Notes: generated from the letters alone by a model not told the origin. 38,678 nt of DNA from Candidatus Wolframiiraptor gerlachensis (GCA_021323375.2 JAJPCT020000006.1:1-38678), one strand, 5' to 3'; shown: positions 23,421 to 32,637, counted from the stretch's first letter. Numbers and translations: made by a program.

Positions 23421-23663
23421 CTACTCTCCCTCCTTTACTGCTGGTGAGATCATCATAACATTATCTCCCCTGACGACTATTACCCCGAGCTGCTTCTGGG
23501 AGGTGTTGTCGTCGGAGATCTCTTCAGCCTGCTCGAGCACTAGGTTCATATGCTGATCATATCCCTGGAGTATTCCTCTAAGCAGCTTTCCACCCCTAAG
23601 TCTCACTAGTACTGTGCAGCCGAGGCTTTTCGCGAGTATCTTTAATGAGATGTCCGATGACAT
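23421..23663 (-). CDS. Sm-like archaeal protein (Lsm)
   Basis: The 80-residue protein has both Sm motifs: [35 protein letters not shown] and [15 protein letters not shown], with D/N residues of the uridine-binding pocket. Lsm proteins form heptameric rings that bind U-rich RNA. ATG 23663 fits the family's length and lies at leaderless distance from the TTTTTATC box near 23700; ATG 23693 would add ten unconserved residues. It is coupled to rpl37e. Confidence 0.93.
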   Translation of the reverse strand: MSSDISLKILAKSLGCTVLVRLRGGKLLRGILQGYDQHMNLVLEQAEEISDDNTSQKQLGVIVVRGDNVMMISPAVKEGE

Positions 23664-23826
23664 CGCCTTTAGCCCAAGTCTTGGAGAATACATGGCAGAT
23701 AAAAATCTTTATCCCGACGAGGAATATCCAAGGATATATTCAACGCATATCGTGGAACATGCGGGCAGCCATCTCGGGAGCTATGCTTTTTGAGGGGTCC
23801 TGTATCCCTCGAGCTGGAGGATAATC

Positions 23827-24156
23827 ATGTCTGGGGAGGATGAGCTGATCAAGGATGTTGAGGAGGAGGTTAAGAGGCTTCTGGCCGAACGGAGGCAGGA
23901 ACGAGTGCAGAAGAAGCCCGCCCTACAGATATACTACTTCAAGTCTCCAGAGGAAATGCGTGAGGAGGATTTGATGATGGGCTTGAGGGATGGCGCGGTC
24001 TTGATCGCGCTTAAGGATGGGCCACCGGAAAATACGAGAAAACTTCTCGAGAATGTCTTAAGGATGGCTAAGCAGGCTGGTGGAGCCATCTATCTAATTA
24101 GATCACCCTCAATCCTCATTTTAGGTGAGGGCGCTAGGCTTGAGATCCGGGGCTAG
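23827..24156 (+). CDS. sepF: SepF-like protein (DUF552)
   Basis: The 109-residue protein has an acidic, basic-rich N-terminal helix (about 5-32) and a SepF-type core of alternating strands and helices: LQIYYFKSPEEM, AVLIALKDGPPENTRKLLENVLRMAKQAGGAIYLI and SILILGEGARLEI. In archaea SepF anchors FtsZ to the membrane by an N-terminal amphipathic helix. Here the first residues (MSGEDELIKDVEEEVKRLL) are not clearly membrane-binding, so a role with FtsZ is unproven; no ftsZ gene is in the window. It converges on fttA with seven bases between. Confidence 0.68.
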   Translation: MSGEDELIKDVEEEVKRLLAERRQERVQKKPALQIYYFKSPEEMREEDLMMGLRDGAVLIALKDGPPENTRKLLENVLRMAKQAGGAIYLIRSPSILILGEGARLEIRG

Positions 24157-24163
24157 CCGCCTC

Positions 24164-26089
24164 TCAGCTCTGGGACTCTAGGACTATTGATTCCAAGTTG
24201 TAGGGCGTGTATATCCTCGTGCCCTCTAGTATTCTTGAAGCGCTCTTCGCAAGGCTCATAACAGCCTCCGGCTCACCGTGCACCAAGATAAGCTTCCTCG
24301 GCCTCGGCTTGAATGCCTTAAGGTAGCTTAGTAGCTGCTGTCTGCTAGAGTGCCCAGAGAATCCGTCAACCTTATTGATCTCAAGCTTCACGTTGACTAT
24401 CTCCGTCCGCCCGGACTCATCCATGACCGGGAACTCCTTGACGCCTTTTAGGAGCTTTCTTCCAAGCGTCCCCTCAACCTGGTAGCTGACGAAGATAAGC
24501 ATGTTCCTCTCATCGGAGGCGAACTCCCTGAGATATGTGAGGATCGGTCCTCCCTCGAGCATACCTGACGTCGCCATTATTATCATGGGATCATCCGAGT
24601 TCAGGATCTCATCCCTCTGCTGCTGGCTCCTGACGGGGACGAAGTACTCGCTCATAAAGACGGAGCTGAGCTCATCAGACATGTCCCTCAACTCCTTCCT
24701 GAGGTAGCTCGGGTATGCCACGTGGATCGTGGTGGCCTCTATGAGGAGGCCATCTAGGAAGACTGGGACCTCGGGTATGGCCTTGGAAGCGAATAAGTGG
24801 TTTAGCACGAGCATTATCTCCTGAGCCCTTCCAACCGCTGGAACCGGTATCAGGACCTTCCCGCCGCGGTTTAGTGTCTTCTCGACATAGCTTGCGAGGA
24901 GCTGCTCGCTCTCCTCGCGCGTGAACTGTGTGGGCGTCGCGCCATACGTGCTCTCCATTATGAGCGTCTCGGCCCTCGGGAACTTCGTCACCGCCGCGTC
25001 CAGCGTCCTGCTCGCCTCATACTTGAAGTCACTCGTGTATATGACGTTGTGGAAGCCCTCGCCTATGTGAATATGCACTATCGCGGATCCCAGTATATGC
25101 CCAGCATTATAAAATGCTATCCTTATGTCTGGGGCGATATTCGTCACCATGCCATATGATAGTGGCACGGTATGCTGTATCGCGGTCATGACATCCCGCT
25201 CGCTATATGGCGCGAAGACCCCCTGCTTTCCCGCCACGTTTATGAAGTCTAGGTGCTGCATAAGCATCAGCGGGAGCGTTGGCTCGGTGCAGTAGACCGG
25301 GCCCCTATAGTCATATTTGAACAGGTATGGGACCATGCCCATGTGATCTAGGTGGGCGTGGGTTATCACGACCGCGTCAAGCTCCTCAGCGAGGTTCTCG
25401 ATGAAGTCGAATCTCGGTATCATCTCCATGTTGCCGGAGCCGCCTGGGGCGAACCCGCAGTCTAGGAGAACCTTGCTCTCCGTGGTCTGTAGGAGTATCG
25501 CGGATCTGCCGACCTGCATCCCCGACCCGAGTATCGTTATGACGGCGTCCTTTGTCTCGAAGACCTGGTTCCTGAATACCTTCTCGCCTATCCTCCTGAG
25601 TGCCTGGAGCCTCTCCTCCACATAGCCGTAGATTATGTTGTTTACTTGCTCTATGATCTTCGTTTCCATCGGCGGCTTTATGCTGATCGTGACTATCCAT
25701 CCTGTGGAGGCGCTGAGCTCCTTGACGATATCATCGCTCGGCGGCCGGACGCTTGGATCCAGCTCGACCACAACCTCGCCCATCAGGTCGTTGAAGAAGA
25801 GCCTTTTGATCCCCTTGATCCTCCTCCGCGCCTCGGCCTCAAATTCCTCCTTATCCACCCTTATCGACTCATCAGGCCTGATCACGACGCGCTTTTTTAT
25901 CAGGGTCACCAAGTCCTTCGCCACTTGATCCCTGTTGCTGAACATCTCCGGGTTCCTCGTGTAGATGGCGATTCGCGGGCCCTCGAACTCTATCTTCGTT
26001 ATCCCTGACTCCAGCGGATTCACGACAGAGAAGTATCTAATTATCTCCTGCCTAAGCCTATCAAGCGAGAAGAGCTCCTGTGATGTCAT
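24164..26089 (-). CDS. fttA: FttA/aCPSF1: KH-domain beta-CASP transcription termination nuclease
   Basis: Residues 1-170 form the N-terminal KH-containing region (SLDRLRQEIIRYFS to TGWIVTISIKPP). The MBL domain carries VITHAHLDHMG, then YTSDFKYE and ESTYGA, and the beta-CASP domain ends with ATSGMLEGGP, SGHSSRQQLLSYL and LVHGEPEA. At 641 residues it is the size of archaeal CPSF1 homologues, which cleave nascent RNA at U-rich sites and terminate transcription. It is 23 bases downstream of the proteasome beta gene, a common archaeal pairing. Confidence 0.94.
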   Translation of the reverse strand: MTSQELFSLDRLRQEIIRYFSVVNPLESGITKIEFEGPRIAIYTRNPEMFSNRDQVAKDLVTLIKKRVVIRPDESIRVDKEEFEAEARRRIKGIKRLFFNDLMGEVVVELDPSVRPPSDDIVKELSASTGWIVTISIKPPMETKIIEQVNNIIYGYVEERLQALRRIGEKVFRNQVFETKDAVITILGSGMQVGRSAILLQTTESKVLLDCGFAPGGSGNMEMIPRFDFIENLAEELDAVVITHAHLDHMGMVPYLFKYDYRGPVYCTEPTLPLMLMQHLDFINVAGKQGVFAPYSERDVMTAIQHTVPLSYGMVTNIAPDIRIAFYNAGHILGSAIVHIHIGEGFHNVIYTSDFKYEASRTLDAAVTKFPRAETLIMESTYGATPTQFTREESEQLLASYVEKTLNRGGKVLIPVPAVGRAQEIMLVLNHLFASKAIPEVPVFLDGLLIEATTIHVAYPSYLRKELRDMSDELSSVFMSEYFVPVRSQQQRDEILNSDDPMIIMATSGMLEGGPILTYLREFASDERNMLIFVSYQVEGTLGRKLLKGVKEFPVMDESGRTEIVNVKLEINKVDGFSGHSSRQQLLSYLKAFKPRPRKLILVHGEPEAVMSLAKSASRILEGTRIYTPYNLESIVLESQS

Positions 26090-26112
26090 GATTGTGAGAC
26101 CAACCTCTTAAG

Positions 26113-26778
26113 CTAATACAGGGGCTTGATGTACTGCGCATAGAGAGGCTTCTTCTCCTCCATGCTAAGCTCCCTATACTTCCCATCAACCCTAATGTAG
26201 GCCACATCTATGCTGTCGCCTGAGCCTATATCTCTTTGGATCGCCATGGCAACGGCCTTGAATGCCAGCTTGGCCGCCTCCTCTACCCCCATGTTCTCAT
26301 CATACCCGCTCTCGAGAACACCATATGCTATCGGCGAGCCGGAGCCCGTCGCCAGCAACCTCTCCTCAGTCATCGCTCCATACAAGTCGACATTATAGAG
26401 ATGTGGGCCTGTCGAGTCAACGCCAGCTATTATGAGTTGGACCTCGTAGGGAAAGATCCTCCACCTGAATGCGAGGTTTGCCGCAAGCCTTGCGATCGAG
26501 GCTATGGGCATGGGCCTACCCCAGCTCGCGTGATAGTATCCTATGTTGGCTTTCAGGTAGTCTACCATGTTTTGAGCATCGGCAACCCTTCCGGCGATGG
26601 TCATGGCCGCGTAGTCTGCCAGTGGATAAAGCTTCCTAACCTTCCTATGAGCGACGAAGAAGCCGGCCGTCGCCCTGGTATCTGTCGCGAGAACCACGCC
26701 ATCCCTCACTACTAGTCCGACGGTGGTCGTGCCGGTTTTAATCTGCTTACCCTGATCTAGATTCATGCCCCAAATCAT
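26113..26778 (-). CDS. psmB: proteasome beta subunit
   Basis: The propeptide MIWGMNLDQGKQIKTG is cut before T17 to expose the nucleophile (TTTVGLVVRDGVVLATDTRAT), with Asp17 of the mature chain in TDTRA and Lys33 in HRKVRKL. The GSGSPIAYGVLE segment and the SGDSIDVAYI C-terminal strand complete the catalytic site. With 221 residues it is a normal active archaeal beta subunit of the 20S core particle. The alpha subunit is not in the window. It is co-transcribed with fttA. Confidence 0.95.
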   Translation of the reverse strand: MIWGMNLDQGKQIKTGTTTVGLVVRDGVVLATDTRATAGFFVAHRKVRKLYPLADYAAMTIAGRVADAQNMVDYLKANIGYYHASWGRPMPIASIARLAANLAFRWRIFPYEVQLIIAGVDSTGPHLYNVDLYGAMTEERLLATGSGSPIAYGVLESGYDENMGVEEAAKLAFKAVAMAIQRDIGSGDSIDVAYIRVDGKYRELSMEEKKPLYAQYIKPLY

Positions 26779-26942
26779 AGCTCACACCTACACCTCACAG
26801 CTTTTGCGAGCCGCTGAGCCTAGCCAGAGGAGCGGCCCACTGGGAATTGTAGAAAGATGCTTAATAAAAGTATTGCTTGAGGGGGCGGCGCTCGCAACCA
26901 ACCCTTAATAAGGAAGCATTAATCGAGAATCCGCCGAGTCCT

Positions 26943-27689
26943 ATGTCTGAGGAGCAGCGGGGAGAGATTGCTGAGAGGGTGGAGGGAGTAGTTGAGCTCG
27001 TGAAAGAGGGAGACCTCGTGCTGATAGATTATGTGATAAGGGTGAAGGAGACGGGCGAGCTCATCGAGACCACGATGAGGGATGTTGCCGAGAAAGAGGG
27101 CTTAGAGGTCTCTGGGAGATTCGAGCCCAAGCTAGCTATACCGGGGAGGGGCTACATGCTGAAGGCGTTCGAGGAGCAATTGATAGGAATGGCTGCCGGG
27201 GAAGAGAAGCGCTTTGAGATACCACCTGAGAAGGCCTTCGGCCCAAGAGATCCATCGAAGGTGAGGGTGATACCTGTTAGGAGGCTTAGAGATGTTGAGG
27301 GGCCAATAACCGTGGGCTCAAGGATAATAGTGGATGGCAAGGAGGGGATAGTTAGGAGCGTAGGCTCCGGCAGGGTTCAGGTTGATTTCAATCCATATCT
27401 CGCTGGAAAAACCCTCGACTGCTATGTGAAGGTCGTCAAGATATTATCCGACAACAACGAGAAGATCAGAGCCCTGATACATAACAGGATACCGGATGTC
27501 GATGTGGAGAAGTTCGGGATAACGATAGCCGAGTCCTCGGTGACGGTCGAGGTGCCCGAGGAGGCCATGCTCCTCCCGGGTATACAGGTTGCTAAGAGGG
27601 CTTTAGCTAGGGAGATCATGGAGCATATAAATGGCGTGGAGAAGGTAGTCTTCATCGAAACCATACGCAAGGAACAGGCTCGAAGCTAG
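26943..27689 (+). CDS. FKBP/SlyD-type peptidyl-prolyl isomerase, long archaeal form
   Basis: The FKBP domain begins at VKEGDLVLIDYVIRVKETGELIETT and continues with LAIPGRGYMLKAFEEQLIGMAAGEEKRFEIPPEKAFGPRDPSKV. An inserted IF-type flap domain follows (VIPVRRLRDVEGPITVG to NPYLAGKTLDCYVKV), as in SlyD and archaeal long FKBPs, and a C-terminal extension (NRIPDVDVEKFGITIAESSV) found in the 26-30 kDa archaeal forms. Role: protein folding helper and prolyl isomerase. The first ATG, 26943, gives 248 residues; the earlier TTG lies inside the likely promoter (AATAAAAG near 26863). It is divergent from psmB. Confidence 0.9.
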   Translation: MSEEQRGEIAERVEGVVELVKEGDLVLIDYVIRVKETGELIETTMRDVAEKEGLEVSGRFEPKLAIPGRGYMLKAFEEQLIGMAAGEEKRFEIPPEKAFGPRDPSKVRVIPVRRLRDVEGPITVGSRIIVDGKEGIVRSVGSGRVQVDFNPYLAGKTLDCYVKVVKILSDNNEKIRALIHNRIPDVDVEKFGITIAESSVTVEVPEEAMLLPGIQVAKRALAREIMEHINGVEKVVFIETIRKEQARS

Positions 27690-27706
27690 CGGTCTCCAAA
27701 ACAGTT

Positions 27707-28360
27707 TTATAGCGTTGTCAGCTGTGGGTCCACGGCGGAGTCCTCGATCTCTATTATCGCACAGAATCCATCCTTGGCCGGCCCTGCATTAACTATCATA
27801 GTGCTGCCCAGCCGCGTTATTGATCTCCCCTCATGGGCATGGCCTGCACATACTAGGAGCGGCTTAACCTCCTCGATGAACCTCTTTACTGAGATGCTCC
27901 CGATATGCTTTGTCCCGGTGTAGTCTGCCTCGGTACCATAGGGTGGGCTGTGCGTGACTAGTATCAGCCTATCACCCGCATCCTTGAAGCCCATCAGTAT
28001 GTTCTCGAACTCATCCTCCTCAAGCTCCGTTAGCGTTCCGAATTTCCCGCTTCCACCGCCCACCCCTGCGAAGAGATAGCCGGAGAACTCCCTCATCCGG
28101 CCGTGAAGATTATGGGCATTAAACCCCTCCGGCTGCCATGATAAGAGCTCCGGCGAATCACAGTTACCAGATACGAAGAATATCGGGAGACCAGGCTTGG
28201 AGATGATCTCTAAGATCTTCAGGGCGGTTGAGGGGCCTCCGAAGTGTGTTATATCGCCAGCGATCACTATTAGGTCCGCGTTCACCTCGCCAGCCTTGCG
28301 AGAGATCTTCTCAGCCGCCTCCAACTTGCCATGAATATCGCTCGCCTGAAGTATTCTCAT
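27707..28360 (-). CDS. calcineurin-like metallophosphoesterase
   Basis: The motifs of the calcineurin-like fold are complete: SDIHGK (D8, H10), VIAGDITHFG, SGNCDSPE, VTHSPPYG and CAGHAHEGRS, which bind two metals. The compact size of 217 residues and the DIHG start place it near YfcE/MJ0936-type phosphodiesterases that act on small phosphodiesters or nucleotides. It converges on the FKBP gene with 17 bases between the stops and has no obvious operon partner. Confidence 0.86.
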   Translation of the reverse strand: MRILQASDIHGKLEAAEKISRKAGEVNADLIVIAGDITHFGGPSTALKILEIISKPGLPIFFVSGNCDSPELLSWQPEGFNAHNLHGRMREFSGYLFAGVGGGSGKFGTLTELEEDEFENILMGFKDAGDRLILVTHSPPYGTEADYTGTKHIGSISVKRFIEEVKPLLVCAGHAHEGRSITRLGSTMIVNAGPAKDGFCAIIEIEDSAVDPQLTTL

Positions 28361-28454
28361 GGCATCTTATCGCGTGAAAAAGCCACTTAAAACGGTTACG
28401 TGAGGTATAATCCTCCTGATTATGGGGAGGGGGCGTGTGGCCGCGATGATCTGG

Positions 28455-29171
28455 CTAAAAGCTAGAGGGTGGTGGGATTATCCTCGATATGCTCTCGAGC
28501 GAGAGGAGTGAGGGCGCATATAGTGAGGCCAAGAGTAGTATTATGAATGATGCCAGCGGCACCGTAATGTTGTCGTCTATTGGGGGGTATTCGAAGTGTT
28601 CGATGATTGATGCTAAGACTCCGGCCACCATTCCCGCCACGCCGAGTATCGCTCCCATGGGTATCGAGACGGCTGCCATGGCCAGATTCCCCCACCACGA
28701 CTTAGTCCTCCTCTTGAAGAGCACATTCCTGACAAAGCCGGTTGCCGAGTCTCCGATGGCCATGAAGAGTACCGGCACGATGCCAATCCAGAAGTTCCCG
28801 CCCGAGACAAGCCACCCGAGCGCGATGATAACGCCCCACATGATGCAGAACGAGACCTCATACATGTTGTCCTCAACCTGAAACCAGTACATCAGCTTCC
28901 CAACTCTATGCGGCATGTATGTGAAGACGCCTAGGAGGAGCGCCATGACGAGGGGCAGCAAGGGTGTCTCAAAGACGTATGGAACTATGAAGGCCACGAG
29001 GCCGCCAGCCAAAACATGAATTATCTTGCGATTATAGTATACTGCAACCTTATCCTGCACTCCTCTTCCAAGCATGAGCATATAGGTTTTCTTGGTCAGA
29101 ACCGTTACCAAGAAGACAACCCACGCGAATAAGACCCCCGTGGCTATAATCTCCGATATCGAGGGCCACAT
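28455..29171 (-). CDS. polyprenol/phytol kinase-like membrane protein (CTP-dependent)
   Basis: About 238 residues with seven or so hydrophobic helices. Family signs are NRKIIHVLAGGL (the RKxxH motif), FMAIGDSATGFVRN, KSWWGNLAMAAVSIP and IIEHFEYPPIDDNITVPL, shared with eukaryotic dolichol kinase Sec59, plant VTE5/FOLK and their archaeal homologues, which phosphorylate isoprenoid alcohols with CTP. In archaea the likely substrate is dolichol or geranylgeraniol for glycan carrier or ether-lipid recycling. ATG 29171 lies about 30 bases after the TTTTTATT box, so I prefer it to the earlier start at 29219. Confidence 0.8.
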   Translation of the reverse strand: MWPSISEIIATGVLFAWVVFLVTVLTKKTYMLMLGRGVQDKVAVYYNRKIIHVLAGGLVAFIVPYVFETPLLPLVMALLLGVFTYMPHRVGKLMYWFQVEDNMYEVSFCIMWGVIIALGWLVSGGNFWIGIVPVLFMAIGDSATGFVRNVLFKRRTKSWWGNLAMAAVSIPMGAILGVAGMVAGVLASIIEHFEYPPIDDNITVPLASFIILLLASLYAPSLLSLESISRIIPPPSSF

Positions 29172-29315
29172 ACGAAAAGACAAACAACCCCCCATGAATA
29201 AAAATTTCCCTCTCCTCAAACCCGCATTTACATGACAGAGTTGATAGCCCGGATCGGCTTCCCGGATAGTCCAGATATAATGTTAAAATAGCTAGAGGAG
29301 TGCTGGTGTAAATGA

Positions 29316-29434
29316 GCGGGGGTAGCCAAGCCTGGACAAAGGCGCCGGGCTTAAGACCTGATGAAAGCTGGTCAGATTACTGGTTGGAGACCCGGTCCCG
29401 TAGGGGTTCGCGGGTTCGAATCCCGCCCCCCGCA
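29316..29434 (+). tRNA. tRNA-Leu(TAA) with a canonical intron
   Basis: Acceptor GCGGGGG (29316-29322) pairs with CCCCCGC (29427-29433); discriminator A at 29434. The anticodon stem CCGGG and CCCGG enclose loop CTTAAG-A with anticodon TAA, interrupted after base 37 by 34 bases (29356-29389), the standard archaeal intron position with complementary ACC/GGT next to the splice points. A long variable arm (CCC-GTA-GGG) and T arm GCGGG-TTCGAAT-CCCGC follow. CCA is not encoded. Upstream is TATA-like TTAAAATAG at about 29283-29291. Confidence 0.93.
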
Positions 29435-29448
29435 TACTTATCGTCTTT

Positions 29449-31350
29449 TCACGTTATGTTTGCGAGGATCTCGTCTAGGGGGGCTTTGGCGGCGCATACA
29501 TACGTGTCCGCTCCACCATAATAGAGGTAGACAATGCCATCTCTAACGATCGCGCCGCATGGGAAGACGACGTTTCTCACATATCCCTCCTTCTCATAGG
29601 CCTCACTCGGCTCTATTAGCGGGAAGAGCGTTCTCCCGATGACCTTCTCCGGCCTCCTCAAGTCTAGGAGAAATGCTCCAACCCGGTATACGTTGTCATG
29701 TGAGACGCCATGGTAGAAGACTAGCCAACCCTTTCGGGTCTTTATTGGAGGGGCTGCAAGGCCGACCTTCTTACCATCCCACATCCCAGGCCTCGGCGGG
29801 AGAAGCGTGATGCTTAGAAGCTCCTCGGTCCTCACATCCTCCAGAGAATCAATGTAATCGTAGCCGATGTTTATTCCCATGGCCCTGTGTATGAAGAAGT
29901 ATTTGCCGTCAATCTTCTCCGGGACTATGCAAGCATCCTTATCATCTACTCCAGGCGGGGAGATTATCCGCGGCCTAGACCAGGCATCCCAATTCCTGCT
30001 GAGAAAATCATCCACGGATATGGAGGTTACTGCGACCTTTGGGGGATGGACGTTATCGTATGCCGTGTAGAACATGTAGAGCCTATCCCCCAGCCTAATC
30101 ACCCTCGGATCCTCGCATCCGGAGTGACCCGGCGTGAGCTTCATCTCAAAGCTCTCCCTCGGGACATAGATCGGCTCTTCAAGCCTCTCAACGATGTTAA
30201 ATCCATCCTCGCTTACCGCGAGCCCTATCGTGGAAGTCTTATCCCTCGATAATGCCCTGTACAGTATGTATATCCTGCCCTCGAGCTCTATCGCTGCCGG
30301 GTTGAATGTCGCTAAGCTCTCCCACTCATGCTTAGGGTCGGGCTTTATTATCGGGTTCCATGGACACCTCTTAAAGACCTCTTTCATACCATCCATCGCC
30401 ATGAGCACATCCCTTATCTTAACCGTTGCGAGACAGCACGTGGTATCAGCAGCCCCATAATATACCCTGAGAGTATCCCTCTGCTTCAAGACCGATGTAG
30501 GGAAGACGACGTTCGGCACATTACCATACTTCTCATAAAACTCTTCAGGGACCATTAACGGATACCTCGTCCTCCTCAGAACCCTCCTAGGATCCTTCAA
30601 GTCCAGTAGAAGAGCCTCAACACCGAAGATCCTATCCTCCAGCCTTGGTGAAAAATAGTTCTGAATATAGGAGTATATCAGTAGCCATCCCTGCTTAAGC
30701 CTCACCGGTGGCGCTCCAACCTCGATGTGATCAAGCTTAGATCTCCTAGGATCCGGGCTCAGCGTATAAGCCATGAAGTTGTTATACCATTCATCCATCT
30801 CTTGGAGCCATTTTGATGGATCATCCCCGAGCGGCGCGACAGCAATATATGCCGGGGGCTTATCCGTATGCACCGTCAATATTGCCATGAGCTTTCCATC
30901 TATCCTCTCTGGGAAGAGCGCCATCGCCTTGGCGTTGAATGACGTCACTAGGTACTTTGCCTCAACCCTCTCCAAATCACGGCTGATAGCTACACCAACT
31001 CTGATGCCCTCAGCTCTCGGCGGCAGCGTCGAGATTGCCGTGTAGAAAATATAATACCTCCCGTCGATGTAGGTGGCTCTCGGGTCCTCGCATCCAAAAA
31101 GCTCCCAATCCTCCTCCGGGGATATGAATATCCGCCTATCATAGAAGTGAATTCCATCCCTGCTCCTAGCGATGCCTATAGAGCTATAACTTGACCCCTG
31201 CTTCTTTAGGAGGTCGGATGATGAGAGAGCCCGGTAGAGCATGTAATAGTACTTGCCACGCTTAACAACTGATGGGTTGAAAACCGCGTAAGCCTCCCAG
31301 GAATGCTCCCTTATAGGTGATAAAATGGGATTCCAGAGGCACCTTCTCAT
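29449..31350 (-). CDS. tandem double-domain GH130 glycoside phosphorylase/hydrolase
   Basis: GH130 enzymes are five-bladed beta-propellers that phosphorolyse or hydrolyse beta-mannosides. This 633-residue protein contains two full copies: residues about 1-315 (CLWNPILSPIREHSWEAYAVFNPS, then GCEDPR at 86-91) and about 325-633 (CPWNPIIKPDPKHEWESLATFNPA, then GCEDPR at 411-416). The GCEDPR aspartate, FYHGVS-type and YYGAAD/YYGGAD motifs occur in both, so both look catalytically complete. Single copies are 300-350 residues, so this is a duplication-fusion. No signal peptide is visible, implying an intracellular sugar metabolism or glycan-recycling role. It is divergent from another GH130 gene at 31497. 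Confidence 0.85.
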   Translation of the reverse strand: MRRCLWNPILSPIREHSWEAYAVFNPSVVKRGKYYYMLYRALSSSDLLKKQGSSYSSIGIARSRDGIHFYDRRIFISPEEDWELFGCEDPRATYIDGRYYIFYTAISTLPPRAEGIRVGVAISRDLERVEAKYLVTSFNAKAMALFPERIDGKLMAILTVHTDKPPAYIAVAPLGDDPSKWLQEMDEWYNNFMAYTLSPDPRRSKLDHIEVGAPPVRLKQGWLLIYSYIQNYFSPRLEDRIFGVEALLLDLKDPRRVLRRTRYPLMVPEEFYEKYGNVPNVVFPTSVLKQRDTLRVYYGAADTTCCLATVKIRDVLMAMDGMKEVFKRCPWNPIIKPDPKHEWESLATFNPAAIELEGRIYILYRALSRDKTSTIGLAVSEDGFNIVERLEEPIYVPRESFEMKLTPGHSGCEDPRVIRLGDRLYMFYTAYDNVHPPKVAVTSISVDDFLSRNWDAWSRPRIISPPGVDDKDACIVPEKIDGKYFFIHRAMGINIGYDYIDSLEDVRTEELLSITLLPPRPGMWDGKKVGLAAPPIKTRKGWLVFYHGVSHDNVYRVGAFLLDLRRPEKVIGRTLFPLIEPSEAYEKEGYVRNVVFPCGAIVRDGIVYLYYGGADTYVCAAKAPLDEILANIT

Positions 31351-31385
31351 GATCTGAGTAGGGAGAAATGACCGCGGCGTTATAT

Positions 31386-31475
31386 GTATTACACATGAAC
31401 CTCGAAGATGGAATATGTGAGAGTAATACTCGGGAATCTATGTAAGGGTAATACTTAATTATGTAACGGTAATAC
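31386..31475. promoter_or_regulatory. operator-like array between the GH130 genes
   Basis: Three direct copies of ATGT-N4-GTAATAC occur at 31415-31429, 31440-31454 and 31461-31475. The four spacer bases differ (GAGA, AAGG, AACG) while the flanks are identical. The core is also present in inverse orientation as GTATTAC at 31386-31392, followed by ACAT. The starts are 25 and 21 bases apart. The last copy adjoins the TATA-like TTAATTA of the 31497 gene, so a bound protein would affect its promoter directly and probably that of the divergent gene. Confidence 0.75.
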
Positions 31476-31496
31476 GCTATCGTAGGGGAAGTAAAA

Positions 31497-32567
31497 GTGC
31501 CTGTTACTTCTCCATTTAAGCCTAGAGCTAGAGAGGGACTAGGCGAAAAAGCTTATGAGCGTGAGAGGGAGGTTCCCAGCCCTCAAATCCCCGTGAAAAA
31601 TCCTTGGAAGGAGGTTTTCACAAAGTCGCCCTCTAATCCCATAATTAGGCCTAACCCGGATAATCACTGGGAGGCTTATCAGACATTTAACCCAGGCGCG
31701 ATAATTCTTAGCGGGAGAATCCATATAGTGTATCGGGCTCTGGGGGTTGACTGGATATCGCGCTTCGGCTACGCCTCATCAAGCGATGGAGTCGCGATTG
31801 ATGAGAGGCTTCCCTATCCAATATATCAGAGTAGCGTGGATGCGAATGTATTCTCGGTCTCGATCTCCGGCGGCGGCTTCGGCGGGTGTGAGGATCCTAG
31901 GCTGGTCGCAATAGATGATGTCGTCTACATGACCTATAACATATTCGACTCCAAGGGGTTGAGGGTCGGGCTAACATCAATACGCGTTGAAGATTTTCTC
32001 GGTAAGAATTGGAGGTGGAGTGAGGAGAGGGTAATATCTGATCCCAGCAAGATCAATAAGAACTTCGTGCTCTTCCCCGAGAGGATAGATGGGCGATACG
32101 CGATCCTCCATAGTATCTCGCCCAGAGTCCAGATAGCATACCTCGATGACCTGAGATTCGACGGCTATATCGAGAGTCATTATGAGGCCTGCTCATATCC
32201 AAGTGGATGGGAGCTTGTGGTAAAGGGGGCTGGGGGGCCGCCGATAAAGACGAGCGAGGGATGGCTCCTATTCTACCATGGGCTGGGCAAGAATGATCCT
32301 TGGAAATACAAGATAGGGCTCATGCTATTGGACTTGGATAGGCCGGAGAGGATACTGCATAGGGCTAGAAACCCCGTTATAGAGGCCGATCAATGGTATG
32401 AGTATGATGGGTTTAAGCCCGGGATAACATATACGTGCGGGGCTGTTTTAAGGGGTGGGGAGCTGCTCGTCTATTATGGCGCTGCTGATAAATATGTGTG
32501 CATGGCTAGGGCTCCCTTAGACCTAGTTCTGGACACGTTAAAGAGATATGGCGTGCATCCGGGCTAA
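31497..32567 (+). CDS. single-domain GH130-family enzyme
   Basis: The 356-residue protein has a non-conserved basic N-terminus of about 35 residues, then a GH130 propeller with SNPIIRPNPDNHWEAYQTFNPGA, HIVYRALG, GCEDPRLVA (130-138), VLFPERIDGRY, LLFYHGLG and YYGAADKYVCMARAPL. The motifs are those of beta-mannoside phosphorylases of archaeal and bacterial type. The start is GTG 31497, 22 bases after the last repeat of the upstream operator array. It and the double-domain protein diverge from that array and so likely respond to the same signal; an LDH2-type dehydrogenase follows. Confidence 0.84.
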   Translation: MPVTSPFKPRAREGLGEKAYEREREVPSPQIPVKNPWKEVFTKSPSNPIIRPNPDNHWEAYQTFNPGAIILSGRIHIVYRALGVDWISRFGYASSSDGVAIDERLPYPIYQSSVDANVFSVSISGGGFGGCEDPRLVAIDDVVYMTYNIFDSKGLRVGLTSIRVEDFLGKNWRWSEERVISDPSKINKNFVLFPERIDGRYAILHSISPRVQIAYLDDLRFDGYIESHYEACSYPSGWELVVKGAGGPPIKTSEGWLLFYHGLGKNDPWKYKIGLMLLDLDRPERILHRARNPVIEADQWYEYDGFKPGITYTCGAVLRGGELLVYYGAADKYVCMARAPLDLVLDTLKRYGVHPG

Positions 32568-32637
32568 TGGTCGAACTTACACCCCCGCCACCAGCACATG
32601 ATTAATAATATTAGGATGTGAGAGGTATTTTTCCAGC

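Noticed and set aside
29356-29389. C/D-box-like CTGATGA inside the tRNA-Leu intron
   Set aside because: The intron has only 34 bases, too short for a C/D guide RNA with two boxes and guides, and the R of the C box is missing.
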